Source: Thioalkalivibrio sp. ALE31
Lineage (GTDB): Bacteria; Pseudomonadota; Gammaproteobacteria; Ectothiorhodospirales; Ectothiorhodospiraceae
Assembly (NCBI RefSeq): GCF_000377405.1
Contig: NZ_KB905020.1
Location: 1 to 64,000, forward strand
Reading direction: 5' to 3'
Length of the DNA: 64,000 nt
Shown: positions 7,862-18,159 of the stretch, one piece after another
Numbering within the stretch: position 1 is the first letter of the stretch
How the letters are laid out: the number at the start of each line of letters is the position of its first letter
The notes under the pieces: generated by a model
Told to the model about the DNA's origin: nothing
Databases searched by the model: none
What the model saw: only the letters and a program-made list of their open reading frames with translations
Translations under genes and position numbers: made by a program

Positions 7862-8698
7862 ATGACCGAGACTTCGTTCACAGTCTGCATTATGGCGCCG
7901 GAAAGTGCATGGCTGAAAGAGCGCGTCGATGGCCTGCTGGCGGGCAGCGACGTCGCCGCACCTTGGGTCGAGGTCCTGGAATCGGTCGATTCGACCAACC
8001 GCTATCTCCTGGAGGCGGCTGCCACGGACGATGAGCGACCGCTTGTCTGCGTGGCACGCAGCCAGACCGCGGGTCGCGGCCGGCGGGGTCGGGCCTGGCA
8101 GTCGCGGCCCGGCGCCAGCCTCGCCCTGTCGCTGGCGTGGCCCATCGCGCGGGGACCGGTGCCGCCCGCCTATCCGGTGGGTGCGGGGATCGGGGTAATC
8201 CAGGCCCTGGAGGGGCTGGGTCTGGAGTCCGTGCGGCTCAAGTGGCCCAATGACCTGATGATCCAGGGCGCCAAGCTCGGCGGAATCCTGATGGAGCAGC
8301 GGGCACCCCGTCGGGAGCGGCCGGGCCGGCTGGTGGCCGGGATCGGGATTAATCGCGAGGCCGCGGATACACTGGAACTGGACCGCGCGGTTACCGATCT
8401 CGCCAGTCATTGTCCGGGCGGCGCACCGGACGGCCTGGAACTGGCCGCGCGGGTGGTCGACCGGCTTTGCCGCCTGCATCCCGTCCTGGTGCGCGAGGGC
8501 GTGGCCTCGCTGGAGTCCGAGCTGGAGCGGCTCGATCTGTTGCGCGGGCAGGCCATCGAGCTTCTGGACGATGGAGCGCAGGCCCGGGCGCTGGGGATCG
8601 ACCCGGCCAGCGGCTGTCTGGTGGCGGCATTCGCGGACGGATCGGTGCGTCATCTGCACTCGGGCGAGGTTTCGGTACGGAGTCTTGAACATGTCTGA
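7862..8698 (+). CDS. birA: Biotin--protein ligase, catalytic type only
   Basis: Activates biotin to biotinyl-AMP and transfers it to the acetyl-CoA carboxylase carrier lysine. The 278-residue protein carries GRGRRGRAW (biotinyl-AMP loop), KWPNDLM and the C-terminal SH3-like domain. It lacks the N-terminal winged helix found in E. coli BirA, so it should not repress biotin genes. The first residues before VEVLESVDSTNRYL are variable. ATG 7892 is an alternative start. Its stop overlaps the coaX start by 8 bases (ATGTCTGA). Confidence 0.9.
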   Translation: MTETSFTVCIMAPESAWLKERVDGLLAGSDVAAPWVEVLESVDSTNRYLLEAAATDDERPLVCVARSQTAGRGRRGRAWQSRPGASLALSLAWPIARGPVPPAYPVGAGIGVIQALEGLGLESVRLKWPNDLMIQGAKLGGILMEQRAPRRERPGRLVAGIGINREAADTLELDRAVTDLASHCPGGAPDGLELAARVVDRLCRLHPVLVREGVASLESELERLDLLRGQAIELLDDGAQARALGIDPASGCLVAAFADGSVRHLHSGEVSVRSLEHV

Positions 8699-9470
8699 CA
8701 TCGCGCTGGTGGATATCGGCAGTAGCCGGGTGAAATGGCAGGTGCGCAGTCGGGATGGCGATGTGCTGGGCTCCGGCGCGGCCCCGGAGCCCGCGGGCTG
8801 CGCCCGCGCCCTCGCATCCATGGCGCAGGACTCGACCATCGACGCCGTATGGGTCTCGCGGGTGGCGGGTGATCGCGGGGCGGCGTTCGCCGAGGAATTG
8901 GACAGCGCCGGGCTGGCGGCCTCGGTCCACGCGGTCCGGGTCGCGGCTGCCGGGCCGAACGGCCTGCGGACCGACTACGCAGCCGGCCAGCTGGGGGTGG
9001 ATCGGTACTGCGCGCTGGTCGCGGCGCGGGCCGTTGGCGACATGCCGGTCATCCTGGTGGATGCCGGAACCGCGGTCACCGTCGACGTGTTGCAGGCGGA
9101 CGGGTGTCATGCAGGCGGCTACATACTGCCGGGGCGCCAGCTCGGCTGGGAGGCGCTGCAGCCCCGTCTGGCCGATCGTATCGCGCCGCGCGAGGCGACG
9201 CAGTGGCCCGAGGACCTCGACCCGTCGCCCGGGCTGAACAGTGCGGATGCGCTGGAGCGTGGCTGGGGCCTGGGGCTGGCCGGGGCGCTGGACGGGCTGA
9301 TCGCGCGCTCCCGCGACGTGCTGGGCGAGGAGGCCCCCTGCTGGCTGACCGGCGGGGATGCCTACTGGCTGGCGCCGCTGTTGCGCGAGGAATCGCGGAT
9401 CATCCCCAACCTGGTGCTGGACGGGCTGTGGGCACTGTCGCGCGAGGAGGATGGCGGATGCGCTGGCTGA
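8691..9470 (+). CDS. coaX: Type III pantothenate kinase
   Basis: First step of coenzyme A synthesis: phosphorylates pantothenate. The 259-residue protein has the ASKHA-fold motifs of type III kinases: DIGSSRVKW (phosphate 1), GPNGLRTDYAAGQLGVDRY (pantothenate side) and VDAGTAVTVD (phosphate 2). The start ATG 8691 is the first codon giving the conserved DIG strand. It overlaps the end of birA, a common neighbour. It overlaps the next small gene by 13 bp. Confidence 0.93.
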   Translation: MSDIALVDIGSSRVKWQVRSRDGDVLGSGAAPEPAGCARALASMAQDSTIDAVWVSRVAGDRGAAFAEELDSAGLAASVHAVRVAAAGPNGLRTDYAAGQLGVDRYCALVAARAVGDMPVILVDAGTAVTVDVLQADGCHAGGYILPGRQLGWEALQPRLADRIAPREATQWPEDLDPSPGLNSADALERGWGLGLAGALDGLIARSRDVLGEEAPCWLTGGDAYWLAPLLREESRIIPNLVLDGLWALSREEDGGCAG

Positions 9471-9670
9471 TCCTGGCGGTCGCGCTGCTGAACCTGGGGT
9501 ACTTCGTGTGGGTGTGGCACGACGGCCGGCTGGATCCGGACCCCTACGCCGACGTACCGCCCCTGGAGCGCGACCGGGGCACGGTGGAGTTGCTGGATGT
9601 CCGGCTGGAATGGCCGGAACCCAGTGGCGCGCCGGCAGGGGAAGGGGGCGTGGAGGACGCGGCTGATTGA
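9458..9670 (+). CDS. Small membrane-anchored protein after coaX
   Basis: A 70-residue protein with one N-terminal membrane helix (LILAVALLNLGYFVWVW) and an acidic tail. ATG 9458 overlaps the end of coaX. In many gammaproteobacteria coaX is followed by a membrane-anchored SPOR-domain protein whose N-terminus looks like this. Here the SPOR domain is absent and the frame stops after about 50 periplasmic residues. It may be a truncated descendant or a small protein in its own right. Confidence 0.55.
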   Translation: MRWLILAVALLNLGYFVWVWHDGRLDPDPYADVPPLERDRGTVELLDVRLEWPEPSGAPAGEGGVEDAAD

Positions 9671-9689
9671 TGCGGCCGATTGATGCGGC

Positions 9690-10217
9690 TCAGGGGCCGC
9701 GGCGCCGAGACCGCTCGGCACGTCTCCGGTCCCGGTGGCGCTGCCAGGCGGCGGACAGTTGATGGGAGATCCAGTAGCCGGCCATGGCGGTGGGGGTGGC
9801 GGTCAGCAGGCTGCCCAGTAGCGTGAAGGTAATCTCGTCGCCGATCCCCTGCAGGTACCAGGCGTCCGGGTCGTGGGTGAGCAGGGGCATGTAGCGAAAG
9901 ACTGCCTCGCCCAGCGAGTGGTAGCCCCAGTACAGGGGGGCCGTGGTCAGGGGGTTGCTGACGAACGAGGCCACGAAGGCCGTCGGGAAATTCCCGGCCA
10001 GCGCGATGCAGAGGACGATCATCAGCACGGTCTGAAAGCCCACCGTCGGGGTCAGACCGATGAAGAGCCCGATGGCGACCCCGCGGGCCATCGCCTCCGG
10101 GCCGCTCTTCATGCTCCCGGCGGCATGCAGGCCGGTGTGCAGGCGGGGATGACGGGCCAGCCAGTGGTGGGCGCGCCAGCGCAACGCCCGCCAGCGAATA
10201 CCGGCCCGCCTCAGCAT
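9690..10217 (-). CDS. DUF2062 inner-membrane protein
   Basis: A 175-residue protein. The DUF2062 core contains the characteristic run GVAIGLFIGLTPTVGFQT and then FVSNPLTTAPLYWGYHSLGE, with three or four membrane segments and a basic Arg-rich C-terminus. The function of the family is unknown. The start is placed at ATG 10217 so that it does not overlap the upstream reductase gene. A longer start at 10274 is open but would overlap it by 44 bp. Probably the last gene of the dapD-linked minus-strand run. Confidence 0.75.
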   Translation of the reverse strand: MLRRAGIRWRALRWRAHHWLARHPRLHTGLHAAGSMKSGPEAMARGVAIGLFIGLTPTVGFQTVLMIVLCIALAGNFPTAFVASFVSNPLTTAPLYWGYHSLGEAVFRYMPLLTHDPDAWYLQGIGDEITFTLLGSLLTATPTAMAGYWISHQLSAAWQRHRDRRRAERSRRRGP

Positions 10218-10230
10218 GCCGCCGAGGGCC

Positions 10231-10576
10231 TCAGGCAGCCCCCCAGCGGACCGCGATGTCGGGGGTCCAGCCAACCGTGATCGCGTCCCCCTGTTCGATC
10301 ACCGGCCGCTTGATCAGGGCTGGGTGTTCGAGCATCAGGGCGATCGCGCGTTCGCGGTCCAGCCCGTCGCGCTGTTCGGCGGGAAGCTGGCGCCAGGTCG
10401 TGCCGCGCCGGTTGACCAGGGCCTCCCAGCCAAGCGCCTCGACCCAGTTGCGCAGCCGGGCCTCCTCCAGCCCGTCCTTGCGAACGTCGACGAAGCGAAC
10501 ATCCACGCCGGCCGCATCCAGCGCCCGGCGGGCCTTGCGGACGGTATCGCAGTTGGCGATCCCGAAGAGCGCGATC

Positions 10577-10584
<8 letters not shown>
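10231..10584 (-). CDS. ArsC/Spx-family reductase (YffB type)
   Basis: A 117-residue thioredoxin-fold protein of the ArsC/Spx/YffB group. A single cysteine in [15 protein letters not shown] matches the YffB active-site pattern. KRPVIEQ (about residue 92) is the family Arg motif region. It is probably a glutathione-dependent thiol reductase rather than an arsenate reductase. YffB-type genes sit beside the dap genes in many bacteria. The start overlaps the end of dapD by 8 bases (ATGTCTGA), implying translational coupling. Confidence 0.85.
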
Positions 10585-11398
<814 letters not shown>

Positions 11399-11418
11399 CA
11401 GGTTTTCCTTGCAAGGTA

Positions 11419-12624
11419 TTAATAGGTAATGGATTCATACAGGCCGGTGATGCGCTCGGCGGCCTCGACACAGGCGGCCGGCTCGGCGACCAGGGCCATG
11501 CGGACGTGCCCGGCACCGGGGTTGTGCCCGGAGGTCGGGTCGCTGCGCGAGAGGTAGCGCCCGGGCAGCACCGTCACCCCGGCCTCGGCGTACAGGCGGC
11601 GGGCAAAGGCCTCGTCGTCGCCATCGGGAACCCGTGGCCAGAGGTAAAAGCCGGCGGCCGGTGTGGTGACGTCGAGTATGGCCTGCAGCCGCGGGACGAC
11701 CGCCGCGAACTTCTCCGCGTACAGGGCCCGATTGTGCGCGACATGGGCCTCGTCTGCCCAGGCCACGCGACTGACGGCCTGGGTGGGCGGCGGCAGTGTG
11801 CAGCCGTGGTAGGTGCGGTACAGCGCGAAGCGGTCCAGCAGCTCGGCATCGCCCGCTACGAACCCGGATCGCAGCCCCGGGAGGTTGGAGCGCTTGGACA
11901 GGCTGTGGAACACGATGCAGCGCTCGAACCCGGTATTGCCCATGCGCGCCGCGGCACCCAGCAGGCCGGCGGGTGGGGTGGCCTCCGGGTGATAGATCTC
12001 GGAGTAGCACTCGTCGGCCGCAATCACGAAGTCATGGCGTTCGGCCAGACGGATCAGGTCCTGCATCGCCGCCTCGGACATGCAGGCGCCGGCCGGGTTG
12101 CCCGGGTTGCAGATGTAGACGAGCTGCACCGCATCCCAGGTGGCGACGTCGATCGTGGAGAAGTCGGGTAGATAGCCGTTCTCCGGCGCCAGGTCGTAGA
12201 AGGCCGGTTCTGCCCCGGCCAGCAGGGCCGCACCCTCGTAGATCTGGTAGAAGGGATTCGGCATCAGCACGCGCGCCCCGGGCTTCTCCGCGACGACGGC
12301 CTGGGCGATCGCGAACAGGGCCTCGCGGGTACCGCTGACCGGCAGCACCTGGCGCTCGGGCTTCACGGTATCCAAGTCGAACCGGCGTTGCAGCCAGGCG
12401 GCGATCGTCTCGCGCAGGGCCGGTTCGCCGCGCGTGGTGGGGTAGTGGTTGTAACCCTGTACGGCGTCGCGCAGGGCGGGTTCGACGAAACCCGGAAGCG
12501 CATGGCGTGGTTCGCCGATCGACAGCGCGATGGGCTCCAGCCCTTCCGGCTGGCGCAGGTCCGCGAACAGGGCCCGCAGGCGTTCGAACGGGTAAGGCTG
12601 GAGCCGGTCGAGGCGGGGATTCAT
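11419..12624 (-). CDS. dapC: Succinyldiaminopimelate transaminase
   Basis: PLP aminotransferase (fold type I) acting just after DapD. The 401-residue protein shows [13 protein letters not shown] (binding-pocket Asn), [12 protein letters not shown], the PLP lysine in [17 protein letters not shown] and a C-terminal Arg in [10 protein letters not shown] 12624 ([16 protein letters not shown]) is the conserved start. Adjacency to dapD assigns it to DapC rather than another aminotransferase. Confidence 0.92.
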   Translation of the reverse strand: MNPRLDRLQPYPFERLRALFADLRQPEGLEPIALSIGEPRHALPGFVEPALRDAVQGYNHYPTTRGEPALRETIAAWLQRRFDLDTVKPERQVLPVSGTREALFAIAQAVVAEKPGARVLMPNPFYQIYEGAALLAGAEPAFYDLAPENGYLPDFSTIDVATWDAVQLVYICNPGNPAGACMSEAAMQDLIRLAERHDFVIAADECYSEIYHPEATPPAGLLGAAARMGNTGFERCIVFHSLSKRSNLPGLRSGFVAGDAELLDRFALYRTYHGCTLPPPTQAVSRVAWADEAHVAHNRALYAEKFAAVVPRLQAILDVTTPAAGFYLWPRVPDGDDEAFARRLYAEAGVTVLPGRYLSRSDPTSGHNPGAGHVRMALVAEPAACVEAAERITGLYESITY

Positions 12625-12708
12625 GGCGTCCGGGGGTTCCTCTGCAGGGCGCGAACCGAAAGACCGCGCAGTATACCGAACCCGACGGGGCGACGGCACC
12701 GCGATCGT

Positions 12709-13443
12709 TCAGTCGCGACTGCCCGGACGGGTATACCAGAACCAGCTGAGGCGGCGGGAGCGCAGGCTCCAGGGGAACAGCAGGACCTGCAACACGACCA
12801 GGAGGTGGCGCGCGGGGTTGAACCAGTCCGCCTTGCGCCCGGAGGTCAGGACCGGCGTGTCCAGGATTTCCACGCGCTGGCCGTGTGCCCGGCCCCAGCG
12901 GCGCAGGGCGCGGGACAGGAACACCTCTTCCCCGGCGTACACGCGCTCGCTGAACGCGCCCACCGCCGTGAACGCCTCGCGGGTGGAGAAGACGTAGCAG
13001 CCCGCGGCCAGCCCCAGGCGCGCGGAGAGCGTATTCCATGTACGCGCGCCCCAGCGGTAGATGCGGTGATTCAGGTGGTCGAACGCCACCCGGGCACCGC
13101 CGCCGCAGACGCGGCCGCTGTCCAGTGCTTTCAGGGTAGCCTGCAGCAGGGCGCCATCCGGCCAGGTGTCGGCGTCCACGAACAGCAGGTAGTCCCCGCT
13201 GGCGGCCTCCGCGCCGGCATTGCGGGCGCGGCTGATCCTGCGTTCCGGCTCGAAGACGACGCGACAGCCGGCGCGCTGCGCGATCTGCGGGGTCGCGTCC
13301 GTGGAGGCGTTGTCCACCACGATGATCTCGCTGGGGCGATCAAGGCCCGACAGGGCCTCCTGGACGGCCGTCAGGGTTCGTGGCAGCCACTCGGCCTCGT
13401 TCCAGGCCGGGATGATGACCGACAGGGTGGGTGCGCGTCTCAC
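12709..13443 (-). CDS. Family 2 glycosyltransferase
   Basis: A 244-residue GT-A glycosyltransferase. LSVIIPAWNEAEWLPRTL begins the nucleotide-binding fold, VVDNASTDAT follows, the metal-binding DXD is VDADTWPD, and an acceptor-side YAGEEVFLSRALRRWG lies near the end. There is no clear membrane helix except a weak hydrophobic stretch near residue 220. The start is uncertain. GTG 13443 just precedes the first strand and avoids overlap with the rhodanese gene, but no Shine-Dalgarno is evident. The acceptor is unknown. Confidence 0.78.
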   Translation of the reverse strand: MRRAPTLSVIIPAWNEAEWLPRTLTAVQEALSGLDRPSEIIVVDNASTDATPQIAQRAGCRVVFEPERRISRARNAGAEAASGDYLLFVDADTWPDGALLQATLKALDSGRVCGGGARVAFDHLNHRIYRWGARTWNTLSARLGLAAGCYVFSTREAFTAVGAFSERVYAGEEVFLSRALRRWGRAHGQRVEILDTPVLTSGRKADWFNPARHLLVVLQVLLFPWSLRSRRLSWFWYTRPGSRD

Positions 13444-13465
13444 GCAGCGGCCAGGGGAGCTCTGA

Positions 13466-13786
13466 TCAATAGGTCGCCATGTGGGGATCGACCTCGCGTG
13501 CCCAGGCATCAATGCCGCCGGACAGGTTGATCACGTTGTTGAACCCGACCCGCTGCAGAAAGCCGCAGACTTGCTGGCTGCGGACGCCGTGGTGACAGAT
13601 CACCACGATCTCGTCCTCCGGATTCAGGTCCTGATACGCCGTCGGGATCTGGCCCATCGGGAGCAGTTGCGAGCCCTCGATGTGGCAGTGCCGGAATTCC
13701 CAGGGCTCGCGCACATCCAGCAGCTTCGGCGGGCTCTTTGCCTGCGAGAGATAGTCGTGCAATTCCCGGGGGGACATCTGGCGCAT
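13466..13786 (-). CDS. Single-domain rhodanese
   Basis: A sulfurtransferase-fold protein of 106 residues. The active-site loop is CHHGVRS with the catalytic cysteine. LLDVREPWEFRHCHIEGS is the CH2A motif. It is cytoplasmic, without a signal peptide. It probably transfers sulfane sulfur between thiols, a useful activity in a sulfur oxidiser. It precedes the glycosyltransferase by 22 bp, so the two may be co-transcribed without functional linkage. Confidence 0.88.
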   Translation of the reverse strand: MRQMSPRELHDYLSQAKSPPKLLDVREPWEFRHCHIEGSQLLPMGQIPTAYQDLNPEDEIVVICHHGVRSQQVCGFLQRVGFNNVINLSGGIDAWAREVDPHMATY

Positions 13787-13951
13787 GGTGGTGAACCGTG
13801 ACTGGGGAGTGACTCAGGCTGGCCTCGGGAGTGGCGCATTGCAAGAGGCGGGATGCACGCCAGGGATTGGCATGTTGCCTGTGAACCGGCCAAGCCCGGC
13901 TGTCGAATAGCAGGTGTTCCCGGGAGCGCCGCAGCCGCCCGGGGGTGGATT

Positions 13952-14278
13952 TCAGCCCTTGAATTTCACCAGACGACTGACCTGGATGTCGGAGATGAAG
14001 ATCACGCCACTGTGCTGGTTGAAGAAGGGGGTGAAGCCCTCGAGGATCGGCTCGACCAGTTCCTCGGGTACGGCGGCGATGATCATGATCAGCACGTCGT
14101 CCTCGTTGAACATCAGATGGCCTTCGTGGAAGCCCTGGCTGCCCTTTCCCGAGAGGTTGCCCATGATGGTGTAGCCCTTGACGCCGGCCCGGTCGAGCAG
14201 ATCGGTGGCAAAGGCCTGGTGTTCGCCCTCGAGAATGATCTCCAGCTTCTTGAGGGGATTCAGGTTCACGTCGTTCAT
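13952..14278 (-). CDS. PII-like protein of the DAB operon
   Basis: A 108-residue small protein with the PII ferredoxin-like pattern: KLEIILEGEHQAFATDLLDRAG, then GYTIMGNLSGKGSQG in place of the first T-loop flank, and IIAAVPEELVEPILEGFTPFF. It lacks the canonical uridylylation Tyr loop of GlnB, so it belongs with the divergent carbon- or bicarbonate-associated PII proteins. The start overlaps the dabA stop by 4 bases (ATGA), so it is translationally coupled to the pump. Inferred role: nucleotide- or bicarbonate-responsive control of DabAB. Confidence 0.8.
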   Translation of the reverse strand: MNDVNLNPLKKLEIILEGEHQAFATDLLDRAGVKGYTIMGNLSGKGSQGFHEGHLMFNEDDVLIMIIAAVPEELVEPILEGFTPFFNQHSGVIFISDIQVSRLVKFKG

Positions 14279-17200
14279 GCGCGGGTCTCCTCCGCAGCCG
14301 TTGGATCGGTTTGCCCATGAGCGGCCCCGGGCAGCGGCTCTTCCAGCCACTGGCCGTCCGCGAAGCGATGGATCCGGTGGGTCTCGGGGTCGAGGATCAC
14401 TACCAGGATCCATCCGTTGGTGACCAGGCTCCGGACCTTGGCGACGCCGTCGATCGCCGCCTGGGCGTGTTCAAAGGGCGCCTCGATGACCGCCAACAGG
14501 CGGATCGGGTCATGGTAGGGCCGGCCGTCGCGCAGTACGGTCTGGGCGGGGAGGCCGGTTCGCAGGTCACTGAGGTTGCCGGTGATGACACCGAGGCGGC
14601 ACGCCACGTTGTGGTAGACCTTGCTGCCGCTGCCATAGTGTTCGTTGTCGACCGTGGAGAAGTAGTGCTCCATGTTGATCCACTGGGCGACCACCAGCGG
14701 GCCGGTCAGGATATTCGCGAGCAGACGCCCGCGCGGGTCGAGGCGATAGTCGTAGGAGTGCAGGAAGGTACGGCCCTCGAGGTCGCTGCCCTCGGTCAGG
14801 TGGCGGCGCCCGATGATGAAGCCCGCGTTGCGCGCCAGGCCCCATTCGGGCCGCACCTGGGCCCAGTCCACCGTGTTGCGCTGGGCCATCCGCGCGGCCT
14901 GGATGGGCTCGAGTTCCGGCCCGCCCTCCGGCGGCAGGGTCTGCAGCCGCTCCGCGGCGGTGCGGCGCCGCGCTGCCTGCAACCCGTTGCGCAGGCGCTC
15001 GAGGTAGACGAGATGACTGGCCGGGAGCAGATCCAGGTCGTGCAACTCGATCGCGTCGCTGGTCGTGTTGTGGAATGCCGGCAGGAACCAGGCATCGTCC
15101 GGGATGTGGATGCCCTCGCGCCGCAGGCGCCGGCGAACCTCCGGCTTGTTGCCCATATGCGCCAGGACGCGGGCACTGACGAGGCCGTGACTCCCGCCGC
15201 AGGCACCGCAGTCGAGGGCGGACTCGTAGGGATTGTTGTGCGACTGGCTGCCGTGCCCGGTCAGGATGATGAAGCGGGAGAACTGTTCAGTGAGCCCGAT
15301 GGAGCGCAGCGCCTGGGCGACGAAGTAGGTCTGCTCGTCGAGGGAGAAGCCGATGCGCCCGAGGCGTTCGAGCTGCATCTGCGCATACGAGCGATTGATG
15401 CGGTAGCGCTGTTGCAGGGTCTGGATAAAATCCGCCTCGGCGCGTTTGCCAAGGGCGAACGCCTGCGCGAAGTGGGTCTGCCCCGTGTGGCGCCCCAGGG
15501 CCGCCTCGCGCAGTTCGCGGATGATCGCATCGGTGATCGATTCGCGCTCGATGCCGAACTCCTTGTGAATCGCCTCCACGATGATGACCCGCTGCAGCGC
15601 GCGAACGACCGAGTCCGCCTGTTCTCGGGTGAGCTTGTCGACCAGCAAACGGGTGGACGGCTTGTCCGATTCGATGCGGTGGCGCCAGCGATTGTAGAGC
15701 CGCGGCGCGAGGGTCTTGCCGACCATGTCGAAACCGAAGAGCAGGCCAATGGCCTCGACCGTGAAGTAGGGCGACAGGACCGAATGCTTCAGGTCGTGCA
15801 GCAGGTGTTCCGCCGAGGAATACAGATCCGTCTCCAGTTTCTCGGCGCCGGTCGTCACCTCGAGGACCAGGTTCTTCGGGGTCAGCAGTACGGGACACAG
15901 GTGATCCTCGCTGCCCTTGCCCAGCGCGATGAAGCTGACCGGGACACCGAAGAATCCGGCGATCCCGTAGGTCTGGTAGTCGCCAAGCGTCTCGAGCTGG
16001 CGGCGAATGCGTTCCGAGCGCACATCGATACAAAACAGCATCTGCGCAAAGGGGCGCTTTTCGCGGGGTGGCGCGGGAGTCGGGTGAAGGCGTGACAGCA
16101 GCGCGCGGCGGTAGGTTGTCTCCATGGCCTCCAGCCAGATCATGCCCTCGCGCCGTTCGAATGCCTCCAGTTCCGTCAGCACCTCGGCCAGGCATCCCGG
16201 CGAGAGCTCGCGGAAGGCATTCGGTGTGCCGGCGCGCTGTGCCAGTTCTTCGAGGGCGCGTGACTGGGTCCCGGCTTCAGCCTGGCGCTTTTCGGGGATG
16301 TAAGCCCCGATGAGCCGGGCGATTTCGGCCGGCCGACCGCGCGCCACTGCGTCCTCGACGGACTCGGCCCGAGTGGGCAGCACGGCGCCGGTGAACAGTT
16401 CGTGGCGCAGGAAGGATTCCGCCGGGCGCTCGGTAATCCGGGCCTCGAGTTCGAACCGGTTGCGTGGCATCCGACGGCGCCGCACGTGTTCGCGGACCAG
16501 GGACAGTGCCAGCACCAGGCGAATCGCCAGGAAGTCGACCAGGTCCGCTGGATATTCGCGGGCCCAGTGATAGCGAGGCGCCCGTTCGCGCCAGCGGATA
16601 AAGCCGGCCCAGCCGTGCAGATGGGTGAGTTCGCGCACGATCAGCCCGGGCCAGGACGACTCGGGGATGCCGAGTTCGTCGAGGACGAAGGCGATGATGC
16701 CCTCCGGGGTGTCGCTCTGATCCAGGATTTTCTTGATGTGCAGGCCGCGCAGGAACAGCCGCAGGTTGCGCTGTGCAAGCTGGCTCCAGGCGGCGAACAG
16801 GCCCTGTTCGCGCCCGGGCATGGGCCAGGCCGACTGGCCTTCGTCGAAGAAGTCGAGGCAGGTCTTGATCAGGAGCTCGTCCAGGGTCTCGCCGATGCGG
16901 GTGTCGTAGAGGTGGTCCAGCGCCTCGTAGAGTGGCCGCTCCGGCGGGAATGCCCGTCGCAGGATGTCCTCGATGCGTTCCACATCCACGCCGTCCCCCG
17001 CGGATGGAACACCGCCGGCGAGGATGGCCGCCACGTCCTCCGCCGCGGCCAGCACGCACGGTCGACGGGCCGGTTCGCGACAGCGCGTGAGCAGGGTATG
17101 GATCAGCGCGTGGCCACCGGTGGCCTGCAGGGCTGGATAGCCACCAAGCGCCCGGTCGATCGCTGTGTCCAGCGCATCCGGGTCGATGCGGCCATCGGCG

Positions 17201-17412
17201 AGCAGCCACTGGTAGTCGGCGCGGGCCAGGAAGCCGCGCCCGTGGAACAGGGCCCGGCCACGCTCGATCGCCTCGGGGAAGGGGTGGTCCTCCAGCCCGT
17301 GCAACGGGTTGTGGTGGATGAAGGTGCGCATGGGCCAGAAGTTGGGGATCGGCTCGGCGGCCATGTGCACCATGGAGCGGATCTTCAGCTGGCGGCCGAG
17401 GGAAAGGGTCAC
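14275..17412 (-). CDS. dabA: DabA inorganic-carbon pump catalytic subunit (DUF2309/UPF0753)
   Basis: The soluble, zinc-containing, carbonic-anhydrase-like subunit of the DAB energy-coupled inorganic carbon accumulator. It has 1045 residues, in the long DabA subgroup. Zinc ligands match those of Halothiobacillus DabA: C461 and D463 (FCIDVRSE), H720 (LTGHGSQSHNN) and C735 (DCGACGG), with the same C-D and H-C spacings as the characterised protein. The GTG start at 17412 overlaps the stop of the upstream membrane gene (GTGA). ATG codons 14 and 17 residues in are alternatives. The protein should dock on the cytoplasmic face of DabB and hydrate CO2 vectorially for the Calvin cycle. Confidence 0.94.
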   Translation of the reverse strand: MTLSLGRQLKIRSMVHMAAEPIPNFWPMRTFIHHNPLHGLEDHPFPEAIERGRALFHGRGFLARADYQWLLADGRIDPDALDTAIDRALGGYPALQATGGHALIHTLLTRCREPARRPCVLAAAEDVAAILAGGVPSAGDGVDVERIEDILRRAFPPERPLYEALDHLYDTRIGETLDELLIKTCLDFFDEGQSAWPMPGREQGLFAAWSQLAQRNLRLFLRGLHIKKILDQSDTPEGIIAFVLDELGIPESSWPGLIVRELTHLHGWAGFIRWRERAPRYHWAREYPADLVDFLAIRLVLALSLVREHVRRRRMPRNRFELEARITERPAESFLRHELFTGAVLPTRAESVEDAVARGRPAEIARLIGAYIPEKRQAEAGTQSRALEELAQRAGTPNAFRELSPGCLAEVLTELEAFERREGMIWLEAMETTYRRALLSRLHPTPAPPREKRPFAQMLFCIDVRSERIRRQLETLGDYQTYGIAGFFGVPVSFIALGKGSEDHLCPVLLTPKNLVLEVTTGAEKLETDLYSSAEHLLHDLKHSVLSPYFTVEAIGLLFGFDMVGKTLAPRLYNRWRHRIESDKPSTRLLVDKLTREQADSVVRALQRVIIVEAIHKEFGIERESITDAIIRELREAALGRHTGQTHFAQAFALGKRAEADFIQTLQQRYRINRSYAQMQLERLGRIGFSLDEQTYFVAQALRSIGLTEQFSRFIILTGHGSQSHNNPYESALDCGACGGSHGLVSARVLAHMGNKPEVRRRLRREGIHIPDDAWFLPAFHNTTSDAIELHDLDLLPASHLVYLERLRNGLQAARRRTAAERLQTLPPEGGPELEPIQAARMAQRNTVDWAQVRPEWGLARNAGFIIGRRHLTEGSDLEGRTFLHSYDYRLDPRGRLLANILTGPLVVAQWINMEHYFSTVDNEHYGSGSKVYHNVACRLGVITGNLSDLRTGLPAQTVLRDGRPYHDPIRLLAVIEAPFEHAQAAIDGVAKVRSLVTNGWILVVILDPETHRIHRFADGQWLEEPLPGAAHGQTDPTAAEETRA

Positions 17413-18158
17413 AGCGCACCTCCGGTCCAGATGAGCCCGGCGCCTGTCAGGGCCACGACGAGACCGGCGAAGCCCCATGCGCGGGGGGCCGTCAGATCGG
17501 CAGCCACGGGTCCGCTGCGCGGACCGAATACCGTGCCCTGCAGCAGACGGGCCCCCGCCCAGCTCCATAGCAGCCAGATCAGCAGGATGCCAATGGCGAA
17601 GCCGACGGGCGCACTGCCCAGCAGGGTCAGCAGGGCGAAGAAGCCGGGGAACAAGGGCAGGGCCATTGCCGCGAGCGTTGCCACCACAATGATCCCCGAG
17701 AGGCGCGGCAGATCGCGTGCCAGACCGCCGTGGAGCCCCGTGTAGGCGGCTCCCAGGCGTCCGACGAGGACTTCGCGCACCACCAGCATCAGGACAGGGG
17801 CGGTGGTCAGTGCCAGCGTCACGGCGACGAGATCAACCGGCGCGGGTGTTTGCAGGGCGTAGAGCCAGACCAGGGGCCAGGCGGATACGGCCAGCATGGC
17901 GTTCCAGCGCCCGACCTCGCGCACGGTCAGCATCCGGAAGGCGTAGAACAGCGCACTCATCACGGCCCAGGTCGCGAGAATCGGACCTGGCTCCAGTTCG
18001 CCCCAGAGGATCAGAACGACCCCGATCTGGGGCCAGAAGACGACGAGTGCGAGCCGTACCGGCAGAGGCTGGGTGCTGACGGCGAGCCGCGTGAACAGCA
18101 TCGTGGCCGGGAAGAGCGGCAGGAAGAACGCGGCGAGTATCAATAGAAACACCGACAT
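17409..18158 (-). CDS. Accessory membrane subunit between dabB and dabA
   Basis: A 249-residue, very hydrophobic protein with about seven membrane helices. The segment from about residue 150 (LPRLSGIIVVATLAAMALPLFPGFFALLTLL) resembles the end of NuoM/MrpD-type proton-channel subunits, so it may be a partial antiporter-like subunit. It starts one base after the dabB stop and overlaps the dabA start, so it belongs to the operon. The best-known DAB operons have only dabA and dabB; longer ones with a middle membrane gene occur in sulfur oxidisers. Function inferred, not shown. Confidence 0.8.
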   Translation of the reverse strand: MSVFLLILAAFFLPLFPATMLFTRLAVSTQPLPVRLALVVFWPQIGVVLILWGELEPGPILATWAVMSALFYAFRMLTVREVGRWNAMLAVSAWPLVWLYALQTPAPVDLVAVTLALTTAPVLMLVVREVLVGRLGAAYTGLHGGLARDLPRLSGIIVVATLAAMALPLFPGFFALLTLLGSAPVGFAIGILLIWLLWSWAGARLLQGTVFGPRSGPVAADLTAPRAWGFAGLVVALTGAGLIWTGGAL

Positions 18159-18159
18159 G

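Noticed and set aside
14311-16095. Very long open frame on the plus strand opposite dabA
   Set aside because: A shadow of high-GC codon use. The minus-strand frame encodes DabA with its zinc motifs. The same applies to the other long antisense frames opposite ppk, secD, mrcB, yoaA and hom.
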